Source: Rotaria macrura (Eukaryota; Rotifera; Eurotatoria; Philodinida; Philodinidae). From it: a DNA stretch of 64,000 bases. Position numbers and translations under genes: made by a program. Each line of letters begins with the position of its first letter. Position 1 is the first letter of the stretch. The stretch covers positions 248,001 to 312,000 of the forward strand of contig OENT01000004.1 of the NCBI GenBank assembly GCA_900239685.1, given 5' to 3'. Under the pieces are notes generated by a model that saw only the letters and a list, made by a program, of their open reading frames with translations, had not been told where the DNA came from and did no database searches. Positions 1 to 18,172 of the stretch are shown here, piece by piece.

Positions 1-6313
<6,313 letters not shown>

Positions 6314-6490
6314 TCTAGATTGTTCTCTTTCTCTTTAAATGAACTCTAAGATAATAAATAGAAAACAAAATAGAATAGAAATAATTTAGAAGAATATGTT
6401 ATTAAATATTTATTCATATCTCAATCTGGCTTAGTTGTTTAGAACAAAAAAAATAGAACACTCGCAATAGTTTATTCATATTATATAAGA

Positions 6491-9400
6491 TCAGTCGAAT
6501 GGATCCCACATATTTCCATGTGAATCCGGTCGATTTTTATATGCCATATCGACAATCCATGGTTTGTCTAACAAAACAAAAATATGTTTAGTAATCATAA
6601 AGTTGTATGATATAGAAACAAGAAAAAACATCGATTGTAACCTGTAGATTGATATTTTACAGGTGGTAGATCATATGGTACAGGAAATGATTGCGTATCT
6701 GATAGAGAAAATGTCGTCTTTGAAAATTGCTTTGGAATAAATAAAACACCAATTTCATATCTCAAAAAACGATTTATTTAGTGGTAAAAATAAATTTTCC
6801 TTATCGGATATATACTTACGATCTTATCATTAATTGTGTATTATTTTTTTCTAAGACACCCCAAGCTAAATGAATAGTAACAAATTATTATGAAAAGAAT
6901 TAGTCTTTATTATGGAAATTTGATTTATCTCAAACATTGAGTTCAACAAGATATTTTTTTGAAATTTTTTAGTGACTTTTCAATTCTTGAAAATAAATTT
7001 ACAACAACAATTAATTACACTTGCGTACCTTGTGATTGGAAATATTTCTAAGCAGTAAACTGTAAAAAAGAAAAGAAAGGCCGTTCTGCCACTAAAGATC
7101 AAATCGAGTAATTTTATTTTTTTAGTAAACTGTCTAATGCTTTGGATAATGACTGAAACTTTTTATAATTTATATTCAGCTTAGTAGTTCGAGTCATAAA
7201 ACACATTTTTCATGACGGAAACGAATAGAGAATACAAATTTTAACCATTGTACTATCATAAGCAAAAAATCTCAACATTCAGCATTAGAAATATCTCTTC
7301 TAGGCTGAGTTCCTAACGAAAAATTAATGAAAACAATATATCGCAATTTTCATTGTCTTCTTCGATTTATACTTATAACAACACAAATCGATAGATAAAG
7401 AGAGTATATGTTTTGTTTCAGGCATACTATAATTTATAATTGTTGTAAAAACATTTTGTACATATTGATAATCGAATTGTTGAAAACTAACAAATAATTG
7501 CTTGCTCTCACATAGTTTCAAAGATTTTCTCTCACGGTAATTTATGTTGATTTTCAACAATGTTCGATTCTTCTGAAAGCTAGAACAGAACTTCAATGGT
7601 CTTACCAGCTTTCGATAAATTTGCACTAGTAACTAAAAACCATAGAATATTTCTATATTGATCATTTGCTGCACGTAAATATGTTTTAATATGTGGTGAA
7701 GCACGACTACGTTGACGATGATCAGCTTTCCATTGACTAAAGAATGCATTTTATATTTTGTTACAGAGAACAAGATATTTTAGTCAACATACTGGAGAAA
7801 GTTGACGAGCCATGTTTGTTTTATTGCATTTTGCATATTCTTATCATATAAAATATAAATTCATTGAAAGAAAAGAAGCAGAAAAAAAAACAACAAAAAT
7901 TTACATAGGGCAAACTTCCACCTGCCATATATCCTTCGAATGATGTTCGAACATTTTCAACAGTTGGATAGATTAATTTCAATTCTGGTGATTCTAGTGA
8001 TGTTGAACTAAGTTGTTTCAATGATGTGAGAAATTCTTTTGTTACCCATGAATTAGCATTGGGACCTAACGATCCAATGCTTGAAAACTAAAATAAAATA
8101 TTCAGTTTATATTTCAAGTTAGTTAAGGAATAATTGTTATAAATTACTTGTCCTACGATTGGTGCTGAATTGTATTGTTCATCATTTTCAAGATTAAGAT
8201 GATTTTTTAAAGTCTATTCATAAGAGAAAAATAGAAAGTAAAATTTTTAATCCATTATTTACTTGACGAAGTTTCAAATGACCAAATTTATTTAGATCAG
8301 ATCCTGTATGACGACCAGGTGTCGAAGCAATAAGATGAACACTAGAAATAAAGCCCAATAGAACTATCGGTATCAGATAATAATAGAAAGAGAAGACGGA
8401 GCATGAAACTTTAAGGTGATTAACGAATTGGAATAGATAATCAACACTTTTGATGATGAACTTTCTAGCTTTTTCTATTATTAACTGTTCGCATTCACAT
8501 TGCAATCGATGGAAATAAATCCTACAAAAACTTCTGGCTGTCTAATTTTTTATATCTTCACGATTTCTTTATGATTTGTCCGATACCACAATGAATCCTA
8601 CAACTCACAGATGTCACGCCGAACCCATTCATATGACTAGTACTTGTGAACTATGAATGTGTATAATTTGATTAGTAATAAATGTTAAAACAAAGTTATT
8701 ATTATAATTCGAACTTCGAATTATAAACAGAAATCTATTTTTTATTGATGCTCATACGTGTCAACCATAGATAGACAAACAGTAATGAGTATGTTTAATT
8801 CTTCTGAATCTCGACATACTTTTCTACAGACATACAGAAATAGAAACAGTATTCAACAAGTTGAATGTTGCATGTAATAAAAAAAAGTGCAACGTATAGG
8901 ATAAACAGGTGAGACATCTAAGTTAATCGCTGTCGTGAACATCATTAAGAGTGAGATTTCTATATTGTTTAGAAAATCCTGCTTGTAGCAAGAATGCACG
9001 ATACATAAAATAAATCTGAATTTATTAATGATTCAGATACGTAAGTACGCTGTTGTTAAGTTCACATAGAATGAAAAAAAGAAAATTATTTTTAACATCA
9101 CTTTTTAGTTGTACGATAGAGGTTGTAATGAAGATCTTTGAAGGCACGTTTTTACTCTTCATTATTTCCTATGAAATTAATTATTTTTCTGTTTTTTTCT
9201 TCAACATATTCATTTCAGCAAAAACTCTTTGTCAAGAATTCTCGGGTGTCAACTTGTTTTTCGACTTCGACAATGTTTGTTTGATACGTACGAAGGAGTA
9301 ACAGAAAAATCGAAAATGGTTTCGTATTTCCTGGATTTCGTTTTCGACATATTGGTAATTTATTGAATTTTCTCATGGAATACTATGATCCGCCTCAGAT

Positions 9401-12400
9401 TATATCAATCTTCCATTAGAAAATTCAGTGAAATTCCAAGATTTCAAGAGCGATGGTTCAGGCAACCAAACCAATGAAGACTTTTCTGTCGCTTACTTTT
9501 ACTTATCGAATGCATATAATTTTAGTCCAGAAAAGGATTTGACATCTAGGAACGTTCTCTCGTCAGAAGTGTCTAATCATATAGAAAATCTTCTATCTCA
9601 TTTCTTCATCTAAATAGTCTGAAATGAGTGATATGAATACATTCTCTATCATGAGAAACAAAGAGTTTCGTCTTCTGAATTCTCTAGCTTGAGAACATTG
9701 AATCTACTTTTCTTTCTCATTATGATCGCTTTTGAATCCATATTACACATTTGAATCATCAGTTAGATTACTTTCAGCGTTAGTAACACAATAAAAACTA
9801 TACGCTTCACTCCTGTTTCATGACATACACAAAAAATAAAACTGCACAACTCTCACTTAAGAAAATAGTTGCCACTTCTGTCAATCGATTTCTTCAATAG
9901 ATCCTATTGGCACTTTCGATCAATGTTCATCTATTGTGAATATCACGTGCAAGACGAAAAAAAGTTTCTAAATTAATTAAAAACTATTCTTCGTATTCTT
10001 CATTGTTCATCATTTAAATATTTACGAACGAATGAACAACATTTATAATCAGAGTAGACCGAAAATGAATGCATTTTAAGTAATAGTATTTCATGAGATT
10101 TCCATTCTTGGCTTGCAAAACCTGTACTATCTACTGAGTGAAGTTTGAATATATTCATTCATGATCTGGTCTTGTCTTACTAATTTCAAAACGTTTCGTT
10201 TCATAACAGCATAGGAATAGAATAGACAATAAAATATAGGGTACAAAGAAATTAAAACAAGTATTTTCGTTTCGTTCATTCTGAAACCACAGTATATTTT
10301 GACTTAAGGTTTACGAAGACAAAGTTCATAAGTAAATATAAGCCAATAAGTCGAAAAAGAGTATTATATGTACAAACTATCACTTATACACAATTTCATT
10401 CAAATATAAATCTACTACATGCACATTATAGATACTTTGAACTTACTTGATACTACTTAAATCATGTTCATTAATAATTTTCTGCCAATATTGTAGTTGT
10501 CTTGCACGATACCGTTCGATGTATTCAAGTAAATCTTTTTTAAAATTTGTTATTGATTCATTACTATCATTGGATTTTGGACAAATTGGACTGATCCAAA
10601 TACTGAATATGAAGAGGAAAAGAAATAGCTGTATGCAATATATGTTTTCTCTTCTCATTCAATATCATATTACCCTTGAGTTTTTTGTTTCCAATCTTGT
10701 GAAATAAGATTTGCTGTATGAATAACAATACGGAAGCCAGTTTCATATAGTAGAAACATCATTTTGGTATGATGTGTACCAAATGGTATATCGAGACGAG
10801 CTGGACATAATTCAATTTGTGGATATGGTGAACATTGAGTTCTTATTGATTGATTGTCATTACGTGAATCACCATGAACAATTAATAATGGTTTAAGTCT
10901 ACGATAATTCGTAAAAATTAAATTTTTATATTTATGAACGCAATAAGTTTTACCGAAATTCAGATGGATATTGTTCAAGTAAGAATTCAATATCAAACAT
11001 ATAATTAAATTGAGCCGAACGAATCAGTTGACCATGTTCAATTGAAAGAATTTCTAATCCAACAGAATACAAAGTCTGTTTCAAGAGAAATAAATGTAAA
11101 GTTAAAACATACCCTTTAGACTAATGGCATTCTTTTGATTATAATTATCTTGAATTCCATGAACAGTCGAAAGAAAAAGTCGATAAGGTTCACTATGTTC
11201 AAGCTTTTCAACTGGTGTTAGATGTTTGCCGATGTCTTTGGTCGATGTTGTGGTATCGGTAACTAAAATAAAATCGTTTTTTATTTTCAAAAACTGTTTT
11301 GCAATAAACCTTGATATTCAAATATTCTTCAAATCTAATCGTTTCTCTTATGCATTGCATCAATTCTTATAGGAACAAGTCAGTATTTTAGTGGACACTT
11401 CAATGGTCGATCTCGAGTACAAATAAGATATCAATATAACGGTAGATTTTATATTATAACCGTATGCTATCGAACTTTTAGTAATTCATCAAAGAATGAT
11501 AAAGTAAAGAGATTGTTAATAAGCATCATGCAAATCATGATGAATGATAGAAGGAAAAACAAGTATATCGCTTGTCAATTTAGATGACGCAAAAGAAAAT
11601 GTCGAATATTCTCTGAACAGTGTCGATTCTCAGTTTACTGCTGTCGAAATACAATCTTCTAAAGTAGTTTCGGAAATGCATATCATGGCTTTTTCTAATG
11701 ACACTGAAAAATCTAATTTTGAATATTCGACTTGATACTTTTCATGGCGATAAATCTTAACCACGATAGTTACTTGTGAATACTGTTAGTGCAACTATGC
11801 ATGCCAACGACAGATATATCTACGATGAAAGTATATCGTTTTCATGACACATGTATATCAACGTTTGAAATATTCTTATTTGTGATACGAAGCACACGAA
11901 GATATTTAAAAAGTTGATCATGGATAATTATAATCAAGATCGGATTCATAAGTAAAGTATGAATTCAAGTGTGTTGGGCATTACTGTTCGTGATAATTAT
12001 AAAAGAACTCTTTCTAAATAATTCGAAAACTCATTTTTATACAAATTCATTTTACAAATGCCACCGGGGAATGACTATATTAATCGACATGTATTCGAAA
12101 GTTATACTGTGTAGAAACTTTATATATATATCCATTCAAATCTCTATTCAAAACTATAGCTAGTGTCAGTCATCGTTGAGATATCGAATAAAAGATTTTG
12201 ACGAGAGGCAACACTTTTTTTTATAAAACTGTATAGTTGAAAGGAAACATACAGAAAAATTTTATTCGTTCCATGTCCTATGATCTTTTTCTTGTTTTGT
12301 AAATGAGAAATGCTTAAAAATACTATCATATTTATCCAAGAAGAATGAAGAAGTACGTTACTCGAGCGTTGAAAAAATAATCATAATCGAAAAGAACATG

Positions 12401-12977
12401 TAAAATAAAACAGTATAAACTTTGACGAATGTCACAGTAGTTTCACTATGGACATGTTTCGTTTTCAATAAGTCTTCCCTATTCAACTGTGTATCTTAAT
12501 ATTTCGAAGTTTAAGATTTCTGTTTGAACAAAGAGAAATAGTAATCAAACTATTGAATTAGTGAAAATACAAAGATTCGAACGAATTAGATCTTTAGAAT
12601 CGTCTCAATGTCGTCTTCAATTGATACATAAATATTTTCAATGACAAAAACCAAATGAAGTCATGGAAACGATGGAATCTTTTCTCATAAAAGACATAAC
12701 ACGAATTCATATTCGAATTCACGGTTTTATTTATAAAAAATAAAATAAATTTACGCGGATGATCATATTCAGCTGTATGCTTTGGGTTTTTTTGTCGATA
12801 GCAGGCCTCACCATATTCGCATATTTTTTTGTTTGTGATATTTTTATCAACCAATGATGATATTGACTCTTTGTTTTTAATCGAACTTGATAATGTTGAA
12901 TCGATCTCTGTTTTAAGTTTTTTCGCTTCAGTATCATCATTCATTAATGTAGATGCTGTTCGTTTATTTGTCGTCAT
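6491..12977 (-). CDS. TDP1: Tyrosyl-DNA phosphodiesterase 1 with N-terminal PBZ-like zinc finger
   Basis: TDP1 hydrolyses 3'-phosphotyrosyl bonds left by trapped topoisomerase I. Both phospholipase-D-type catalytic motifs are present: the first in [14 protein letters not shown] (exon 10674-10898, His and Lys present) and the second in [10 protein letters not shown] with downstream SANLSK (about 7615-7733). Other phased exons are 12755-12977, 11113-11262, 10954-11053, 10448-10602, 8263-8341, about 8149-8213 and about 7911-8090. Short exons follow down to the stop at 6491-6493, ending HGNMWDPFD as in family members. The first exon (MTTNKRTAS start) encodes a basic region and a PBZ-like finger, CEYGEACYR followed by two His. 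It is joined across a 1.5-kb intron (11263-12754) in correct phase. A 2.1-kb intron (8342-10447) holds no gene. The catalytic domain looks intact. The weak point is whether the PBZ exon truly belongs to this gene, though phase, strand and lack of any other partner favour it. Confidence 0.92.
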
Positions 12978-13115
12978 TTTAAGATAGAGCAACAACAATA
13001 ACAGAGTAAAAATCTAAAAGTTCTTATTTTAATTATAAAGCGGTATTTAGAAAAAGGAAATTATTTTGTTCAACCAAAATACAACAATAAAAAAAAAAGA
13101 GAATCGAATTCAACA

Positions 13116-13449
13116 TTATTGTAAATTGGATATTAAAAGTAATGATCGTATTGAAAAACTAAATTTTTTTGTTACTAAGCTCATTTGATAAGACGTATCA
13201 TCGTTTGTTGACCACATCTGTTGTAAATACCAAATTGAAGTCAAAACATAGACAAAGAAAAGTGTACATGCGAATAAATGAAATATTGTAACTGTGAGAA
13301 TATTTCTAAGAGATATCAAATCAATTCTCCGATATTTGTGATTCTAATAATCAAAAACAACAAGAAATTTGATTTGTAATTAACTAAACGAAATTGCGTA
13401 ATTATGTTACCTTTTCCATAGCCATAAAATTATAAGTTTCATACACCAT
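13116..13449 (-). CDS. Small single-pass membrane protein, 88 aa, family not recognised
   Basis: Two exons, 13411-13449 and 13116-13343, are joined by a 67-bp GT-AG intron in phase 0. The ATG at 13447-13449 is preceded directly by an in-frame TAG. The product starts MVYETYNFMAMEK. It continues with a basic stretch (NHKYRRID), a hydrophobic segment of about 24 residues (ILTVTIFHLFACTLFFVYVLT) and a polar C-terminus ending ISNLQ. Positive residues before the hydrophobic segment suggest a single-pass protein with a cytosolic N-terminus; this is inference. I do not recognise the family. Its stop lies 138 bp upstream of the TDP1 start on the same strand. Evidence that it is real is the intact frame through a clean intron and the coherent membrane topology; a chance ORF remains possible. 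Confidence 0.5.
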
Positions 13450-14613
13450 CTAATATATGTGAAGAAACTCGATATCGAGAATCACAAGTAATAGAAAGAC
13501 GCAATCAATGATCGTTGGCCTAAAAACAAAATATCGAAAAGAAAAAGCTATTTTATGTCAATATGAGCAAGGTCTCATATTTTCTTCTGAAAAGAAAAAG
13601 AAATGCGCTCATTTCTTCTTTTTTCTTTTCTTCGATGGCAAACCACAACTCATACTCGACTAAGAGTAATAGAAATTTGAGAGGGAACTTCTTTTGTTTT
13701 AAACCATACGGTAAAATACAGGTTTAACATTCATTGAAAAAAAAATCCTATCCATACTGATAAAATATCTACTTGAGGGGAAAAAATCTTCTAAAATCGT
13801 TCAGATGATGTTTGTTTAACATACTTTTTTTCATCATTATTTTAAGATTATTTCCATGGTGATAGTAAAAAAACAAACATTTTTATTCAAGAGAATCCGG
13901 CCGCATAAATTACTACAGTCAATTGATACCGTGTTCCATTCGCTCAGGCGCCTTCGCATATTTTGCTTCTTCTTCTTCTTCTTCTTCTTCTTCTTCTTCT
14001 GCTAAGAAACACAAGAATTATGATTGAAGAGAATTAGTTTTTCTCGCATCCGATCGCCGTCTCGTCTTGAACGAATGGCATGCATTTGACTGTGCTAAGT
14101 TTGATATGACGATGGTGTATGAAACAGTCAAAGTTGTAAGTATACACTGATTCATCATGAACAACACATAGCTTCTTATACGATGAAATCGATCATAGAC
14201 ATACTCCAGTTTTAAGTGGAAATGTTTTATTGATTGTTCTTGTTTGACTTAATTTGATCTGCAAAAATGAATTTCGTAATGATGAGGAAAAAAAATTTCA
14301 TGGCTTCTATCGATCATTTAAGTGAGTCAATACTTATCAGCTAATGCATAGAAAGAAAAAGAAGAATAAAATACGTAGTATTTTTATTTCTAGTGAATTT
14401 AAGTATCGTACTAAGAGCATGTGTGAGAAGAAAAACCTTCAATTTTAAGATCTATATCGTCACAAAGAAAGCATAGTAGTACATACTGAGCTCGTCTTTT
14501 CAAGCACTACTTTACTAAAGCAGTATTCTAGTACTTCCGTTTCTATTCCACCATGAATCATTCAAGGATCTATTATAACTGTATTTACATAGAATGAAAA
14601 AAAGTAATTATTA
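13450..14613. other. Gene-free stretch before the hAT-like element
   Basis: I see no coding signal here. The only clear structure is a (CTT)n microsatellite at 13966-14000. Confidence 0.6.
13966..14000. repeat. (CTT)n microsatellite
   Basis: About 11 perfect CTT units, directly visible, lying between the small membrane-protein gene and the hAT-like element. Confidence 0.97.
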
Positions 14614-14621
14614 GTATGTAT

Positions 14622-15121
14622 TAGAGGTGTCTTGTCGGCATTAACTTAAGAAAAATGTTAATACCGAAGCACTAGAGTTATGTTTTTAACTTAATGCTTA
14701 GGCATTCTTGGCAGTAGCATGAACTAATACATAAGCATTATTGGCATAAGAGTTAATTGATGCTCTCTGTAAGCATGAAGTTAGCATTGTTTCTAAGACT
14801 CTTACAGCTCCTCCGTTTAAATTTTCGACTACTGCCTATCCACAGTGCTTGCGAGTTTTTAAGGGGCATTTTAGGAAACCACTGTTGATTTTTTAAGGGC
14901 TACTTACACTTTCGACTTGTCACGTACTATATTAGCGTCACATTCAAAATATTTCAAAAGTATTTAACCATCATGCAAATTATAATATCACTGATTGTTA
15001 CTTTAGAATAAATTAGTATCTTGGATAGGTTGAAAAAGTTCTGAAGTTTCGTACAGAACAAAACATATTTTTTCGTAAAGACGTGCAATTTTCATAGTAA
15101 AGGAAGAAAATATGTGTGGCT
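14622..15121 (+). repeat. Left long terminal inverted repeat of the hAT-like element
   Basis: From about 14695 to 15121 this arm is nearly base-for-base the reverse complement of 17688-18090. The outermost 75 bp are more diverged and carry short GCATT/AATGC subterminal repeats. Confidence 0.9.
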
Positions 15122-16871
15122 TTTAAGAGCAAGTTCACCTAAGCCACAATCTATTGTCACAGACACTTTAAGGCTCAAGGTAGATAAAAGAAATCCAAGA
15201 GTTCGTCTGAAAGCTGTTTTGAAAATTCTTAATCTTTCGATATTTATGAGCATTGTAAGAAAAGCCCTAAAAGTGACCATCTTCATCGAATGTTCTAAAT
15301 GTGGTCATATCTGAGGAAAAGTAGGACGAAGTGAACGGAAACTTTTCATAGACATAAATCACCAATGAGTTCTATTTATTACCGAATTTTAGTCGCAAAA
15401 TAATGAGTCCTTGAAATTTGATGAATGACCCAATATCTGCAAAAAAGTACACTTCAGGAAAATTTAATCCTTCATCGCTCTCGATTGAAATCGGTTAGGG
15501 GTCTAAAATTTCTAGTTTGCATAGAGCTGAAAGAGATATATTGTTCCTGAAAGTTTCACTCCGTCAAATAATTCCTATCATTGAGGAGTCCATCCGGAAA
15601 ATGATGATTTTCATAAATATCATGAATTTGAAGGATCCGAGCTCCGAAATACGGGTTCTCTAAAGGACAAACTTATATGGCTTCGAAATACCCATCGATG
15701 AGTATGAATTTATGAAAAACGTCGCGTGGGACCTGTTAGAATGCCTCAAAAGAACTTAGACAGGTCTAAAAATGAACCATTTTTCTAAAACAACAGTGAA
15801 ATTCGCTTACAAATTATCCGAAGGCTACTATCATTACAGATGAATTATATCTGGTGAAAATCTGCACATGATTCTCTAGAATTCTACATCATAATATCAC
15901 TTGCAGAAGAAAAAAAACATACTCTTGGAAATCCCCTGTAAATCCCCGCCGCAGTGTTTGTTATCGAATTTCTTTCATTTTTCGACGTCTGTCAATAAGA
16001 ATGACGGGACCATTCTTAGAGACATTACCCTATGTTTTATATCAGTCTGTAGAAACAGTTGAGAACTATAAAACGGCACGAGTTTGAGTTCGATCACTTG
16101 TCTTAGTGAGTATAATTGGTCAAAATCATAAGTTTAGGAGAGTTTCCTAAGTCATTCAAACTGCATGAACACGTCAAAATTTCACCAGACGAAGTACTCT
16201 ATGCTGTGATTGTTTTGATCGAATTTCACTTATCTACCATGATGAATTTGATCGTTTTTGTAGCCACCAAAAACGGGGAAATGAAATGCATGGAAGAGAA
16301 AACCGTGTAGGAGAGTACAGGGATTTCTGGGAAAATACTTTTTTTCGTTTTCAAATGATATTTTGACGCTAAGTTATAGAGGATCATGTTCAGATTTTCA
16401 ACAGATAGTGTTCATCTGAAACGATAGAAGTCCTCGGCTAATCCGAAGCCGTAGTTTACTATGTTTTCTATAGAAAAGTTATTCATTTTTTCGAATTTAG
16501 AAATAAGATTTCTAGACTGACTCTCAGAGATCCCACACAAAGTTTTTGGAAAGCTTTACTCATTGGTGGGTATTTCAAAGCCATAAGTTCATCCTTTGGG
16601 CAACCTGTACTTGGGAGATCAGGACTTCCAAATTCATAATTTTAGTGAAAATCATCATTTTGTGGATGGCTTCCTGAATGATGGAATCATTTAAAGACCT
16701 GAAACTTTCAGAAGCGGCACATGTCTCATATGTCTATTTTAAATGAAAATGCCAGACTTTTACCTAATTTTAAACAAAATTTATGAAGAATCTAATTGCC
16801 AGAAAAGATGCATTTTGTAAGGTATCGGAGGATTCATGAAGTAAAAAGAGACAAACTTTCTATGTTAGGTA

Positions 16872-17240
16872 CCCAGTGGAAAAAGGATTAAATTATGGGA
16901 AATTTAAGTAGATCGTAATCGGATTTTTCTGCACCAAAATCCAAATTATAATCAATTGAAATCGTCGAAACCAACGATAATTTGATTTTTAATCAAACAA
17001 TAATTTTAAAAATCCAGTAAAATTTTGATTGAAATCATGTACCTTTGATTAAAATCATATGATCTGCATATAATAAGATTTTAATCAAAATTTAACTGGA
17101 ATTTTAAGATTATTGTTTGATTAAAAATCAAATTATCGTTGGTTTCGACGATTTCAATTGATTATAATTTGGATTTTGATGCAGAAAAATCCGATTGTAA
17201 TCCACTCAAATCTTCTATAATCCAATATTTTTTCACTGTG
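16872..17240. mobile_element. 369-bp Tc1/mariner-like MITE nested in the hAT-like element
   Basis: Flanked by TA on both sides (16870-16871 and 17241-17242). The ends start CCCAGTGGAAAAA and, on the other strand, CACAGTGAAAAAA. The inverted arms run through a shared AATCGGATTTTTCTGC and continue almost to the centre, so the element folds into one long hairpin. A TA duplication with CAGTG-type ends suits Tc1/mariner-derived MITEs. It is too short to encode a transposase. Confidence 0.85.
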
Positions 17241-17687
17241 TAGTACACATTGAGTTTTATGTCCGTAGAAATTTGCAGCTGACTCGATAGAGTTGTTCCT
17301 CAGATACCACCGCATTAAGAACACTCTCGATGGATATGATCACTATTTGAACTTTTCGTAAAATGCTCATAAAATATCGAAGGATCAGTATTTTTAAAGC
17401 GATTTGCAGCAAAATTCATAGACTTTTTTCTCTACAGTGAGTCATATATTGAACAAAATCTGACTATCTCGATTAAGCAATGTCTGTGAGAATCGGCCAT
17501 AGTTTACAAGGACTGAATCTTAAAAATAACCTATGAAGCCATTAAGTAAATACCAATACAATAGATTCATCCCATTAGATAATTTAGTATCAAATATTCT
17601 TGCAGTTAAGGTTAACAGACTGAAACGAACTGTAAATGAAAACTAATTCTGATGTTAATGTACAAGACAGCAGTACTCTTGTCTTAA

Positions 17688-18164
17688 GACCACACATATT
17701 TTCTTCCTTTACTATGAAAATTGCACGTCTTTACGAAAAAATATGTTTTGTTCTGTACGAAACTTCAGAACTTTTTCAACCTATCCAAGATACTAATTTA
17801 TTCTAAAGTAACAATCAGTGATATTATAATTTGCATGATGGTTAAATACTTTTGAAATATTTTGAATGTGACGCTAATATAGTACGTGACAAGTCGAAAG
17901 TGTAAGTAGCCCTTAAAAAATCAACAGTGGTTTCCTAAAATGCCCCTTAAAAACTCGCAAGCACTGTGGATAGGCAGTAGTCGAAAATTTAAACGGAGGA
18001 GCTGTAAGAGTCTTAGAAACAATGCTAACTTCATGCTTACAGAGAGCATCAATTAACTCTTATGCCAAGAATGCATAAGCATTAAGTTAAAAAAGAATTC
18101 TAATACAAAAGCATTAGTATTAGCGTTATTTAATGCTGACATTAGCTCTAGCCTGACACCCCTT
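17688..18164 (-). repeat. Right long terminal inverted repeat of the hAT-like element
   Basis: Reverse complement of the left arm. The match begins at CACACATATTTTCTTCC and continues through the TTTAAACGGAGGAGCTG region; the outer end reads GACACCCCTT. The two arms share AATGCTTA-type motifs near the tips. Confidence 0.9.
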
Positions 18165-18172
18165 GTATGAAT

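Larger units (their letters stand above)
14622..18164. mobile_element. 3.5-kb hAT-like non-autonomous element, one giant palindrome
   Basis: The ends read TAGAGGTGTC on the left and, on the opposite strand at the right, AAGGGGTGTC. They are flanked by 8-bp candidate target duplications, GTATGTAT (14614-14621) and GTATGAAT (18165-18172), with one mismatch. An 8-bp duplication and a TAGNG-type end are typical of hAT elements. The arms at about 14695-15121 and 17688-18090 are almost identical inverted copies. The inverted homology continues inward, more diverged, for example 15590-15715 against 16550-16680 and 15856-15945 against 16316-16400, down to a centre near 16.0-16.3 kb. The outer 70-100 bp of each arm carry repeated AATGC/GCATT motifs. 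There is no long ORF, so no transposase is encoded. A 369-bp MITE interrupts the right arm. Confidence 0.85.

Noticed and set aside
11054..11074. Longer TDP1 exon starting after the AG at 11075
   Set aside because: It breaks the reading phase; the TTAG acceptor before 11053 restores phase and gives the expected family spacing before SAQFNY.
15092..16310. Short open frames inside the hAT-like element (15114-15314, 16116-16310)
   Set aside because: No transposase motifs, and the same region is an inverted repeat of the other arm; too short to support a gene.
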